Assembly: GCF_026000115.1 (NCBI RefSeq)
Contig: NZ_AP026867.1
Span: 4,583,716-4,647,715, forward strand
From: Aureispira anguillae
GTDB lineage: Bacteria; Bacteroidota; Bacteroidia; Chitinophagales; Saprospiraceae
Direction of reading: 5' to 3'
DNA length: 64,000 nt
Below the pieces are notes generated by a model. It was not told where the DNA came from, did not search any database, and worked only from the letters and a program-made list of their open reading frames with translations. The translations under genes were made by a program, and so were the position numbers. Shown here piece by piece: positions 56,767 to 64,000 of this stretch (position 1 is the first letter of the stretch; each line of letters opens with the position of its first letter).

Positions 56767-56990
56767 CCTATTCTTCTAATAGAATAAGCAAAATTAGCAA
56801 CTATTTTTTGTACGATCCCAAAATAGTTGCGCTCATAAACAAGGCGAACGAGTAGATAGCAACGGGCTTGCTTAATAAGATAGTTGAAGGCATAAAATTA
56901 TTAACGTTTTTTTAGTCCCTTTATTAAGCTTGCAATCTCATCATTTACCGCAAAACAATTGGATGAAAAAAGAGGCTATTTGACGATAAA

Positions 56991-56998
56991 TAATTTTG
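56991..56998 (+). promoter_or_regulatory. Putative -7 box of the VTC gene
   Basis: TAATTTTG fits TAnnTTTG, 47 nt before the ATG at 57046. No correctly spaced -33 TTTG. A 10-bp inverted repeat (56798-56807 with 56820-56829) after the DUF4956 gene lacks a T-run, so it is doubtful whether DUF4956 and VTC are transcribed apart. Confidence 0.3.
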
Positions 56999-57045
56999 TT
57001 TACTTTAGTTCACCCATTGTTATTTTATAGGAACAAAAACAAGCT

Positions 57046-57678
57046 ATGCGTTTTGAACGAAAATATCGAATAGAAAATCTGTCGATGATTCATATCATGC
57101 AGATTATAAAATCACATCCTGCTTCTTTTTATAAGTTATACCCCAATAGAACGGTTAATAATATTTATTTTGATTCTCCTAATTTAACTTGCTTAAACGA
57201 TAATTTAAAGGGCATCAATGTCCGTAAAAAATATCGTGTTCGTTGGTATGGTACAGATACCAAAAAGATCATACAACCTAAATTAGAGGTAAAATACAAA
57301 GAAAACGAATTGGGAGGCAAAACGATTTTTGATGTTCCTCCTTTTGCCTTGTCGGACTTAAAAACAATTCAAAAGGAAGTTAATCAACTCATTCCTCAGC
57401 AATTTTCACTACAGCCCACCCTACTAAACTCTTACGAACGCTCTTATTGGGGAACCAAAAATGGTAAATTTAGAATCACCATTGATTCTAACCTACGCTT
57501 TCACTCCTTGTTGCATTCTCCAAACTTTGTAAAATATTCACATCGGGACGCTGTTGTTATCGTAGAGTTGAAATATGAAAAAGAAGACGAAAAAGATTTG
57601 CAACGAATTAGTCGTTTTCTTCCTTTTCGTTTATCCAAAAACAGCAAATATGTCAATGGCATTTTACTGACCCAATAA
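57046..57678 (+). CDS. VTC-domain polyphosphate polymerase-like protein
   Basis: A 210-residue cytoplasmic protein with a VTC/CYTH-like tunnel fold. Visible features: RFERKYRIEN at the start, the paired basic residues VRKKYRVRWYG, K-L-E-V-K-Y-K, SYERSYWG, and VIVELKYEKEDEKDL, i.e. a cluster of Arg and Lys with alternating Glu typical of triphosphate/metal-binding tunnels. Eukaryotic VTC4 makes polyphosphate from ATP; bacterial homologues are annotated as polyphosphate polymerase domain proteins, but their activity is mostly untested. It sits between DUF4956 and CotH, 42 nt ahead of the latter, so the three may act together. Confidence 0.87.
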   Translation: MRFERKYRIENLSMIHIMQIIKSHPASFYKLYPNRTVNNIYFDSPNLTCLNDNLKGINVRKKYRVRWYGTDTKKIIQPKLEVKYKENELGGKTIFDVPPFALSDLKTIQKEVNQLIPQQFSLQPTLLNSYERSYWGTKNGKFRITIDSNLRFHSLLHSPNFVKYSHRDAVVIVELKYEKEDEKDLQRISRFLPFRLSKNSKYVNGILLTQ

Positions 57679-57720
57679 TAAAAGTCTTCCCTACGCAACC
57701 AACATAGAATTGAATAAAAT

Positions 57721-60645
57721 ATGATTATAAAGACACATTCCACGATAAGCAAACAGCAGAAGCAATCTGCTTTTTTAAAAAAAGGCACTCGTATTCTATT
57801 AATCATCTTATCCTTTGTTATTATTGGTCTAATCCTTAATTATGTCTGGAAAACAACCAACAAAGAAGCGCTAAAACAAATTCTTATTGCTGATGCTGAA
57901 ACGGTAAAGGGTGAAAATTTTGTCTTAAATGGTTACGAAGCAGGTCCTGCTTTTACCCAATCTAGCCGATATGCTTACGAAGGGAGCCATTCTATTGCCT
58001 TAAGTAAAAAGACATTTTCTTATGGTTTCTCAACCAAAATCAAAGACATCCATGTCGGTGATATTGTTACGGTACAGGTCTGGATGCTTTCTCCCAACAA
58101 AGAAATTGCTAGACTTGCAGTAACCAGCCTAGATGGCAAATCAACTTATGTTCAAAGCAAAACATTTGAATATATAGATGAATGGCAAAAAATAGCCGTA
58201 ACGCTCAAAATAGAAACTCCTCTTCAAGAAAATACCCTGAAGGTTTATTGTTTTAATTTTAACGAGCAACCTATCTATTTTGATAACTTATCTTACTCCA
58301 AAAACAGTACACTTGATCACGATAAGACTGTCGAATGGGAGCCTGAAAATATTCACATCTTTGTAAAGGAAGGGGAATATAAAAAGCTAAAACAAAAACG
58401 CTATGAAGCGATTCAACAAGGTTTACTCATTAATACAGATGATTCTTGGGTAAAAGCTGCTATTTATCCCAAAAATAAAAAGGAAGAAAAAATAGGCATA
58501 AAAATGCGTCTCAAAGGCGACTGGACCGATCACCTACAAGGCGATAAATGGTCTTTTCGGGTACAAACACAAACCGACAAAGCTTGGAATCGACTCAAAA
58601 CGTTTTCTCTACAAAATCCTCATACTCGTGCCTATCTTTTAGAATGGGTTTTGCATGAGTTTTTTAAATACGAAGACATCTTAACTACTCGCTATGAATT
58701 TGTCAAGATGAAACTCAACCACAAAGATTTAGGAGTCTATGTTTGTGAAGAACATTTCCTAAAACAATTGCCCGAATTTTTTAAGAAAAAAGAAGGTCCA
58801 ATTATTCGTTTTGTAGAGAGTGGTTTTTGGGAAGCTCAATTGCAACAGTTTAAGTTGGAGGCTGACTTGGATGGTGAACTAGTGGTCGGTAGTCCTGACA
58901 TTAAGCCTTTTGTTGAAGGTAAAACCTTTAAAACGCCATTATTGGCTGAGCAATACACCATTGCTCAAAATTTATTGTATCAATATCAATATGGGTTAAG
59001 TCCAGCTAAAGAGATTTTTGATATAGATTTATTAGCAAAATACTACGCTATTGTTGATATTACAGGTGGTTATCATGGGGTTGCTTGGCACAACCAACGT
59101 TATTATTACAATCCTGTTACTGGTAAATTGGAGCCAATTGGCTTTGATGGTTTTGGAGAAGCAGGTCTGTCACATGTTCCCCAGAAACCATTCTTAGGAA
59201 TCGACTTATCTTCCATAAAAGGCAACAAAGAATTGCATAGAAAGCTATTTAGAGATAATGATTTCTTAGAAAAATATCATCAGTATTTGGAGCAGTTTTC
59301 TGACAAAGCTTATTTAGAAAAGTTTGTCCAATTCATAAAGCTCAATATGTATGATCGCTTGTCCCTGCTCCAAGAAATGTTACCCGACTATCAATTTAAT
59401 ACCGAGTATTTATTTAAACGAGCCAGAAATATTCAAAATGCACTTTATCCCAATAGTGCTTCTTTGCAAAACAAAACGGTAAAACCAGGAGAAATTGCGG
59501 TCTGTAATAGGCATCAAATCCCCGTTAAAATTATTGGTAGTTTAAGCCAAGCGGGTGGATTATTGACGCCTTTAGACAGCCCCAAAGTGCTCTACACAAC
59601 TCGTTTTGTAGATTTGCCCGATTATACAGAACGTGTTCAGGTTCCTTTAACCGCCAAATACCTTGTATATCGTGTCATTGGCTTAGATCAAAATTTTTAT
59701 GTCGAGATCAACAAATGGCCCATTCCCGAAGCGTTTTCTCCTGTACAGGAACTAAAAAGCACTTTGCAAGCTGGGCATCCTGCTTATCTTTATCATCCAG
59801 AAAAATCACATATCATTTTCAGCAAAAATGCAAGCATTAGTGAACCTATTGTGATTCCTGAAGGCTACACCATTAGTATAAAGCCTGGAACAACAATAGA
59901 CCTTACCAATAATGCCTTTATACTGTCCTACTCTCCTGTACACTTTTTAGGTACTGAAGAAGCGCCTATTCAAGTACATTCTAGCGATGGATCTGGTCGA
60001 TCTTTTACGGTTATTCAAGCCAAGGGACAATCTTCGGTTAACTATACTACTTTCTCCAATTTAGGTGCCTTTTCTTACAAAGGTTGGAACCTTCCTGGAG
60101 CGGTTAATTTTTACGAATCTGATGTCGATGTTTATCACAGTACCTTTACTAAAAATAGCTGTGAAGATGCCTTAAACATTGTACGAGCTAAGTTTGACTT
60201 TCAATACAATACCGTTAGCCATACTTATGCGGATGGCTTTGATGCTGATTTTTGTACGGGGACTGTAGCGCATTGCTTCTTCCATAAAACGGGAAATGAT
60301 GCGATTGATTTTTCAACCAGTAGAGTGACCATTCGTGACTCAAAGATCAAATCAGCGGGCGACAAAGGAATTTCGATGGGTGAACAAGGTACCGCAACCA
60401 TCCTTAACACCAGTATCGACGATGCTATAATCGGAATTGCATCAAAAGATTTATCCAAAACTACCGTCAAAAATGTTTCTCTGAGCAATTGTAAAACGGG
60501 CTTTTCAGCTTATCAGAAAAAACCAGAATATGGGCATGGCTTTATCCATGTTTATTCTTATAGCAGTGACAATTTAGGCTCCTTGCACAAAATTTTACCT
60601 GGCTCTCGTTTATTATTGATCGACCAAGAAATCAAAGGAGATTAA
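57721..60645 (+). CDS. CotH-family kinase fused to a right-handed beta-helix, membrane-anchored
   Basis: A 974-residue protein with one N-terminal membrane helix (about residues 23-43). A beta-rich domain of about 150 residues follows (AGPAFTQSSRYAYEGSHSIAL, jelly-roll-like). The CotH domain is at about 205-500: IGIKMRLKGDW, LGVYVCEEHFLKQL, RYYYNPVTGKLEPIGFDGFGEAG, of which FDGFG resembles the metal-binding Asp motif of the kinases. The last 275 residues (about 700-970) form a parallel beta-helix with short turns (SCEDALNIVRA, GNDAIDFSTSRVTI, DKGISMGEQGTATI). CotH is an atypical protein kinase that modifies spore-coat proteins in Bacillus; here it would face the outside of the inner membrane. 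Its substrate is unknown, although the beta-helix may recognise polysaccharide or protein. It follows VTC by 42 nt and DUF4956 precedes them. Confidence 0.88.
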   Translation: MIIKTHSTISKQQKQSAFLKKGTRILLIILSFVIIGLILNYVWKTTNKEALKQILIADAETVKGENFVLNGYEAGPAFTQSSRYAYEGSHSIALSKKTFSYGFSTKIKDIHVGDIVTVQVWMLSPNKEIARLAVTSLDGKSTYVQSKTFEYIDEWQKIAVTLKIETPLQENTLKVYCFNFNEQPIYFDNLSYSKNSTLDHDKTVEWEPENIHIFVKEGEYKKLKQKRYEAIQQGLLINTDDSWVKAAIYPKNKKEEKIGIKMRLKGDWTDHLQGDKWSFRVQTQTDKAWNRLKTFSLQNPHTRAYLLEWVLHEFFKYEDILTTRYEFVKMKLNHKDLGVYVCEEHFLKQLPEFFKKKEGPIIRFVESGFWEAQLQQFKLEADLDGELVVGSPDIKPFVEGKTFKTPLLAEQYTIAQNLLYQYQYGLSPAKEIFDIDLLAKYYAIVDITGGYHGVAWHNQRYYYNPVTGKLEPIGFDGFGEAGLSHVPQKPFLGIDLSSIKGNKELHRKLFRDNDFLEKYHQYLEQFSDKAYLEKFVQFIKLNMYDRLSLLQEMLPDYQFNTEYLFKRARNIQNALYPNSASLQNKTVKPGEIAVCNRHQIPVKIIGSLSQAGGLLTPLDSPKVLYTTRFVDLPDYTERVQVPLTAKYLVYRVIGLDQNFYVEINKWPIPEAFSPVQELKSTLQAGHPAYLYHPEKSHIIFSKNASISEPIVIPEGYTISIKPGTTIDLTNNAFILSYSPVHFLGTEEAPIQVHSSDGSGRSFTVIQAKGQSSVNYTTFSNLGAFSYKGWNLPGAVNFYESDVDVYHSTFTKNSCEDALNIVRAKFDFQYNTVSHTYADGFDADFCTGTVAHCFFHKTGNDAIDFSTSRVTIRDSKIKSAGDKGISMGEQGTATILNTSIDDAIIGIASKDLSKTTVKNVSLSNCKTGFSAYQKKPEYGHGFIHVYSYSSDNLGSLHKILPGSRLLLIDQEIKGD

Positions 60646-60697
60646 GCATCGCTATTAATGCGGTAGGCTTTTCTAGTTTACCCAACCTGTCAACACT

Positions 60698-60746
60698 AAA
60701 AAGAGTCAAGCTTTTGTTTATCAAAGGCTTGACTCTTTTTTTTTTG
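60698..60746 (+). terminator. Terminator of the DUF4956-VTC-CotH unit
   Basis: A 14-bp stem (60698-60711 with 60727-60740), extended by CTTTTG/CAAAGG in the loop region, followed by a run of ten T. Confidence 0.92.
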
Positions 60747-60889
60747 CAGCACAGCTCTAAAATAAGAAGTTATAATTTATAATACAATTATTAATTTAAT
60801 TAGCTTTATAAATTCATAACACCTTAAAAATCAAAATAACATGATGAAGTTATTTTTATTCCTTATGTCAATACTAAGAACATAAACAA

Positions 60890-61534
60890 ATGAAAAGGTA
60901 TACTGTGTTAATATTTTTACTCCTTGGGCATACTTCTTTTGCCCAATTTAGCTTAGAAGCCTTGATTGGTACAAGCTTAAATATGTCAATTCATCGACAA
61001 TATGTTTCTCAAATCAATGGTCCTAACTTTATTGCTGAAACCCATCTTGCTGGAGGAGGCTTAGAGGTCGGATTTGGAGGGCGCTTAGGATTTAACGATC
61101 AACTGTCTTTTGGGCTTGGGCTAGCCTATCAATACAAAGGTCATGAAGGCAACTATATCAAAAGTGCTTACAAAAATCGAACGAATAGCAAATATTGGTT
61201 TCATCTTTTAGTCCTTCCCATTGATGCCCAATACACCTTACCCAATCAAATCGGATTGCACGTAGGTATGGAGATCGCTACGATCTTAGCACCTTGGTTT
61301 AACAATACATTTTTATTCTATCAAAACAAGGCTATGGCAGCAGCTTTGACAGGAATTTCTTACACCAAAGGGCGATTTAGAGTGGAATTATTCTACAAGC
61401 ACTATTTTACCCCCTATATGAGACAGACCATTTACTTGAACAATAGCAACAATGATCCTGTAGAGTTTTCAGATTACAATCGATTTCATGATATACAGTT
61501 AAGAATAGCAGTACGTTTGTTTTCCCTAAATTGA
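60890..61534 (+). CDS. Outer-membrane beta-barrel protein
   Basis: A 214-residue protein with a signal peptide (MKRYTVLIFLLLGHTSFAQF). The mature part has about eight alternating amphipathic strands with Gly/aromatic pairs (GGGLEVGFGGRLGFNDQLSFGLGLAYQY, LHVGMEIATILAPWF, RVELFYKHYFTPYM, IQLRIAVRLFSL), as in small eight-strand barrels (OmpA/PorT-like, OMP_b-brl). No enzyme motif. It lies 245 nt after CotH behind a strong terminator, so it is probably an independent gene, but could still be functionally linked with the CotH cluster. It shares a bidirectional terminator with PspA. Confidence 0.78.
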   Translation: MKRYTVLIFLLLGHTSFAQFSLEALIGTSLNMSIHRQYVSQINGPNFIAETHLAGGGLEVGFGGRLGFNDQLSFGLGLAYQYKGHEGNYIKSAYKNRTNSKYWFHLLVLPIDAQYTLPNQIGLHVGMEIATILAPWFNNTFLFYQNKAMAAALTGISYTKGRFRVELFYKHYFTPYMRQTIYLNNSNNDPVEFSDYNRFHDIQLRIAVRLFSLN

Positions 61535-61544
61535 TCATAAAATA

Positions 61545-61580
61545 AAAAAGTCATCCTCGAAGCATTCGGGATGACTTTTT
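61545..61580. terminator. Bidirectional terminator between the barrel gene and pspA
   Basis: Stem AAAAAGTCATCC with GGATGACTTTTT (61545-61556 and 61569-61580) plus inner CGAA/TTCG, T-runs on both strands; 10 nt and 26 nt from the two convergent stop codons. Confidence 0.9.
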
Positions 61581-61606
61581 ATAAAAGAGGTATAGACCTA
61601 CTGTAA

Positions 61607-62407
61607 CTATGCAGGAGTATCCGTATCGTTAGTATCGGTTTTGTCTACCTCAATTTTGATCGTTTCTTCTACTTTCTCTTTAATTTCAATTTTTTCTTCT
61701 GCTGGCAACAATCCCATCTCACGCTTTAGATCATCCAAAGCAGCATTAGAGGTATAGGTTGTATCTCCCAAAGCAGCATTGATTTCTTCATCAATTGTTT
61801 TGGTTTCGTCCGCCATTTCGCCATAAGCATCTGACAAAGACTCTTGTTCCTCTACCTTTTCTTTCATTTTTTCTAGCATAGACAAGGTACCACTAGAGTC
61901 AATATTTGCCAATTGCTTGTTCAATTTGCCAGTTGCCTTGCTTACTTTATCACGAGCAATCAATGTTTTGAGCTCATTTTCCCATTTCGCCACCTGTCCT
62001 TTTAAGGTACGGATTTTGCCTTCCATTTTGGTTACCAAACCTTCAAATTTATCTTGGTTAGTTTTGGCAACTTGATATAATTTTAAAGACTCTTCTCTAC
62101 GAGCCATGGCCTCAGAAGCCAAACGATTTGCTTCTGCCTCATCTTTTCTACCATCCAAAGCCATTTGAAGCAAAGCCTTAGCTTTTTTCTTATAATCTTC
62201 AGCAGCTTCTTTATGATTATTCGCCTCTCTTTTTGAACGAATAGCAGTAGCTTTTACCTCTGCCAAACTTTTTAAACTTTCGTCCAAATCCTTTTTTAAA
62301 TCACGAATTCCTTGTTTGGTCATTGTGATAGGACGTTCTAATTTGTCTACTGCCGAATTAGCTTCAGCCTTACCTATTCTGAATAATCTTTTAATAAATT
62401 CCCACAT
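61607..62407 (-). CDS. pspA: PspA/IM30 (ESCRT-III-like) membrane-remodelling protein
   Basis: A 266-residue protein, almost wholly helical. The start MWEFIKRLFRIGKAEANSAVDKLERPITM is the amphipathic N-terminal helix plus the family's L-E-x-P-x-x-M motif. A long coiled-coil body follows (about 30-215), then an acidic Glu/Lys/Thr-rich C-terminal tail (about 225-266). PspA/Vipp1 proteins assemble into rods and rings on damaged inner membranes and protect the proton motive force. The psp regulators (PspF, PspBC) are absent from the window. The gene follows the YbjN-like gene on the minus strand with a 141-nt gap; the two are often neighbours in Bacteroidota. Confidence 0.9.
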   Translation of the reverse strand: MWEFIKRLFRIGKAEANSAVDKLERPITMTKQGIRDLKKDLDESLKSLAEVKATAIRSKREANNHKEAAEDYKKKAKALLQMALDGRKDEAEANRLASEAMARREESLKLYQVAKTNQDKFEGLVTKMEGKIRTLKGQVAKWENELKTLIARDKVSKATGKLNKQLANIDSSGTLSMLEKMKEKVEEQESLSDAYGEMADETKTIDEEINAALGDTTYTSNAALDDLKREMGLLPAEEKIEIKEKVEETIKIEVDKTDTNDTDTPA

Positions 62408-62548
62408 AATTATATAAAGAGTTTACTTTGTTTACGAATGAATATTGAGTTCTAAGATATAAGTAATCGTTCACAATGATTTATAGAAAAAAAATAATTA
62501 TTTTTTTAGCTATACCTTTTTATGCCCGCTTACCTACTATAAAATAAT

Positions 62549-62959
62549 CTAAGCTATTGTTTCATGAATAGCCCAGCCAAGTAGCTCGTCTGTATTTTCT
62601 ACCAACGCGATAGTCAAGGCATTAAGAGAACCCTCTAACTCATTAGCATCCAAGTTCGCTAATTGTAAAGTATCTCTAAACAACAGCTTGCTTGCATCTT
62701 CATTTAATACAAATGCGCCGTGAACAACTTCTCTATTGATTTGAAGTAAGCGTTTGTAAGCTTCTGTTTTGCTAGGATCCAAATCAATGATATGCTGTTC
62801 AATGACCAAGATTTCACCTTCGCAATCCAGCATAGTATTCATCAATCCTTTGCTCTGATCTGTTACCAACAACATCCCTTCGCCAGCATCCTCACTAACA
62901 ATATCATGTCCCAGATCTAAGAGATAGCCTTTTACTTTTTCAAAGTAGTTCAACATCAT
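62549..62959 (-). CDS. YbjN/Tir-chaperone-like protein upstream of pspA
   Basis: 136 residues from the ATG at 62959 (a GTG at 63019 would give 156 residues, with an implausible lysine/phenylalanine-rich lead). The pattern LNYFEKVKGYLLDLGHDIVSEDAGEGMLLVTDQSKGLMNTMLDCEGEILVIEQHI (given here only in short parts: FEKVKGYLLDLGHDIVSED, LLVTDQSKGLMN, EGEILVIEQHI) is of the YbjN/type III chaperone-like fold: a helix, a three-stranded sheet, and a C-terminal helix pair. Such proteins are cytoplasmic and commonly flank PspA homologues; they may act as its chaperone or regulator, which is inference. Function unknown. Confidence 0.75.
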   Translation of the reverse strand: MMLNYFEKVKGYLLDLGHDIVSEDAGEGMLLVTDQSKGLMNTMLDCEGEILVIEQHIIDLDPSKTEAYKRLLQINREVVHGAFVLNEDASKLLFRDTLQLANLDANELEGSLNALTIALVENTDELLGWAIHETIA

Positions 62960-63179
62960 AATTTTAATTGGATTTATTTTGAATTTATAATAAAAGTTTG
63001 TTTTGCTTATTTTTGCCACCCTTATAGATGGTCTGCTTCCCGAAATTTACAATTTTTTTTACGATTATTTATAATAATACTTGGTGGATTTTCGGGGGGT
63101 ATAATCAAAACTTACGTTTTTTAACTTGTTAATCGTTAACAAAACTATTATTTTTACAATCTATCAACATCAATTAAGC

Positions 63180-63187
63180 TATCTTTG
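63180..63187 (+). promoter_or_regulatory. Putative -7 box of scpB
   Basis: TATCTTTG, a full match to TAnnTTTG, ends 32 nt before the scpB start. No clear -33 TTTG at the right spacing. Confidence 0.4.
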
Positions 63188-63219
63188 TTCCTTAAATAAC
63201 AAAATAAATACCATTAATC

Positions 63220-63783
63220 TTGGATAATATAACTTCGCATATTGAAGCATTAATTTTTGCTAGTGATACCCCTATCCCACTCAAAGAGATCAAACTCTGT
63301 TTGGAATCTATTTTGGATGAAATCTTGGATAAAACCGTTTTGCAAAATAAAATAATAGCCTTACAACAAAAGTACCTCAACAATAACTTTTCTTTTAGCA
63401 TTGTTGAAATTGCTGGTGGGTATCAGTTTTTGACCAAGCCTGAATTCAATGAAACACTAAGCATATTAATTCAACAAAAAAGCAAAAAGAAACTCACCAA
63501 ATCTGCCTTAGAAACACTCTCCGTAATTGCTTATCGTCAGCCAATTACCAAAGGTGAGATGGAACGAATTAGAGGGGTCAATTGTGACTATGCCGTTCGT
63601 AAATTACTAGAAAAAGAGCTGGTTGCCATTACAGGGCGATCAAAAGAAGTAGGACGTCCCCTACTCTATGGTACTAGCGAAAAATTCATGCAACATTTTG
63701 GTCTAAAATCCATCAAAGAATTGCCCAAACTCAAAGAGTTTAAACATGAGGACAATCAGATTGGAACCTTAACAGAGGAATAA
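63220..63783 (+). CDS. scpB: SMC-Scp complex subunit ScpB
   Basis: A 187-residue protein, TTG start (MDNITSHIEALIFASD is the normal ScpB N-terminus; no ATG or GTG is available upstream). Two winged-helix domains: N-terminal (about residues 1-85) and C-terminal (about 86-165) with the conserved AYRQPITKGEMERIRG and VGRPLLYGT. ScpB dimers bind ScpA, the kleisin of the bacterial condensin SMC, and help chromosome segregation. Neither scpA nor smc is in the window. The C-terminal tail is acidic. The gene is divergent from the YbjN-like gene and 50 nt ahead of a small membrane-protein gene. Confidence 0.94.
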   Translation: MDNITSHIEALIFASDTPIPLKEIKLCLESILDEILDKTVLQNKIIALQQKYLNNNFSFSIVEIAGGYQFLTKPEFNETLSILIQQKSKKKLTKSALETLSVIAYRQPITKGEMERIRGVNCDYAVRKLLEKELVAITGRSKEVGRPLLYGTSEKFMQHFGLKSIKELPKLKEFKHEDNQIGTLTEE

Positions 63784-63833
63784 AATGACCTTAGAATAGT
63801 TGACCAAACAAAAGATCTTAAACAGCAGCTACA

Positions 63834-64000
63834 ATGGCAAAAGAAAACAGTCCAACCAAAAAATATACCTTGATGAATGCACTTATCGTAGGGCTTGTTT
63901 GTGGTATAATTGCCTTATCGATTGGTTATCTCATTGAAACGGAACGTCTAAAGCATAGTTTTGATGTATTATTTCCTTATGCCGCTGTTGGCATTTTTAT
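63834..64000 (+). CDS. Small membrane protein, partial (3' end outside the window)
   Basis: 55 complete codons to the edge: a polar start MAKENSPTKKYTLMNAL, then a hydrophobic stretch (about residues 16-34, LIVGLVCGIIALSIGYLI), a short basic loop, and a second hydrophobic stretch at the end (YAAVGIF). Probably a small two-helix or multi-helix membrane protein. Unknown function; same direction as scpB, 50 nt downstream, so likely cotranscribed. Confidence 0.6.
   Translation, partial: MAKENSPTKKYTLMNALIVGLVCGIIALSIGYLIETERLKHSFDVLFPYAAVGIF

Noticed and set aside
56798-56829. 10-bp inverted repeat after the DUF4956 gene as a terminator
   Set aside because: No T-run follows on the plus strand and the loop is 12 nt; recorded only as a possible structure.

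Overview
The window is AT-rich bacterial DNA from a member of the Bacteroidota. The evidence is: type IX secretion (T9SS) C-terminal sorting domains on several secreted proteins, SprB-repeat adhesins with a PorP/SprF partner, a TonB-dependent receptor with a carboxypeptidase-regulatory N-terminus, a LytTR/LytS-type two-component pair, and Bacteroidota-style promoters (TTTG about 18-20 nt before TAnnTTTG). The long, AT-rich intergenic regions and the very large secreted proteins point to a Saprospiria-type gliding or predatory marine organism such as Aureispira, but that placement is inference from gene style. No phage, insertion sequence, CRISPR array or plasmid gene was seen; the window looks like ordinary chromosome rich in cell-surface genes.

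Layout. 1-15 kb: a partial 4Fe-4S mono-cluster protein, an M43 metalloprotease with a T9SS tail, a 1127-residue SprB-repeat adhesin containing a recent 714-bp tandem duplication, an ECF sigma factor, a TPR protein, two small unknown proteins, and a beta-propeller T9SS cargo. 15-23.7 kb: housekeeping genes (deoD, fumC, a UbiA-type prenyltransferase, a GreA/B-like factor, tRNA-Met), interrupted by a secreted protein whose N-terminal half resembles a YopT-type (C58) cysteine protease. 23.8-34.6 kb: a PorP/SprF protein and a 3124-residue adhesin with about 23 SprB repeats, an embedded P-domain and a gliding-motility (T9SS type B) C-terminus. 34.8-46.4 kb: tpiA, a SanA/YdcF protein, an HD hydrolase, then an envelope-building block (two Mce/MlaD proteins, an N-acetylmuramoyl-L-alanine amidase and a divergent LptD), and pdhB. 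46.6-55.7 kb: a small secreted protein, an unusual propeller protein without an export signal, a LytTR regulator plus TPR histidine kinase operon, a TonB receptor and an OmpH/Skp chaperone. 55.8-61.5 kb: DUF4956, a VTC-type polyphosphate polymerase domain and a CotH kinase fused to a beta-helix, followed by an outer-membrane barrel. 61.6-64 kb: PspA and a YbjN-like protein, divergent from scpB and a partial membrane gene.

How the parts fit together. The dominant theme is the outer surface: T9SS cargo (protease, YopT-like protein, propeller, two adhesins), the surface anchor partner (PorP/SprF), and outer-membrane biogenesis (LptD, Mce, amidase, Skp). The most interesting candidates are the T9SS-tagged YopT-like protease with two tandem unknown modules, the DUF4956-VTC-CotH cluster, the adhesin pair that shares a N-terminal head but carries different sorting tails, and the signal-less propeller protein with a cysteine cluster. 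Most transcription units end in strong hairpins, many of them usable in both directions between convergent genes.
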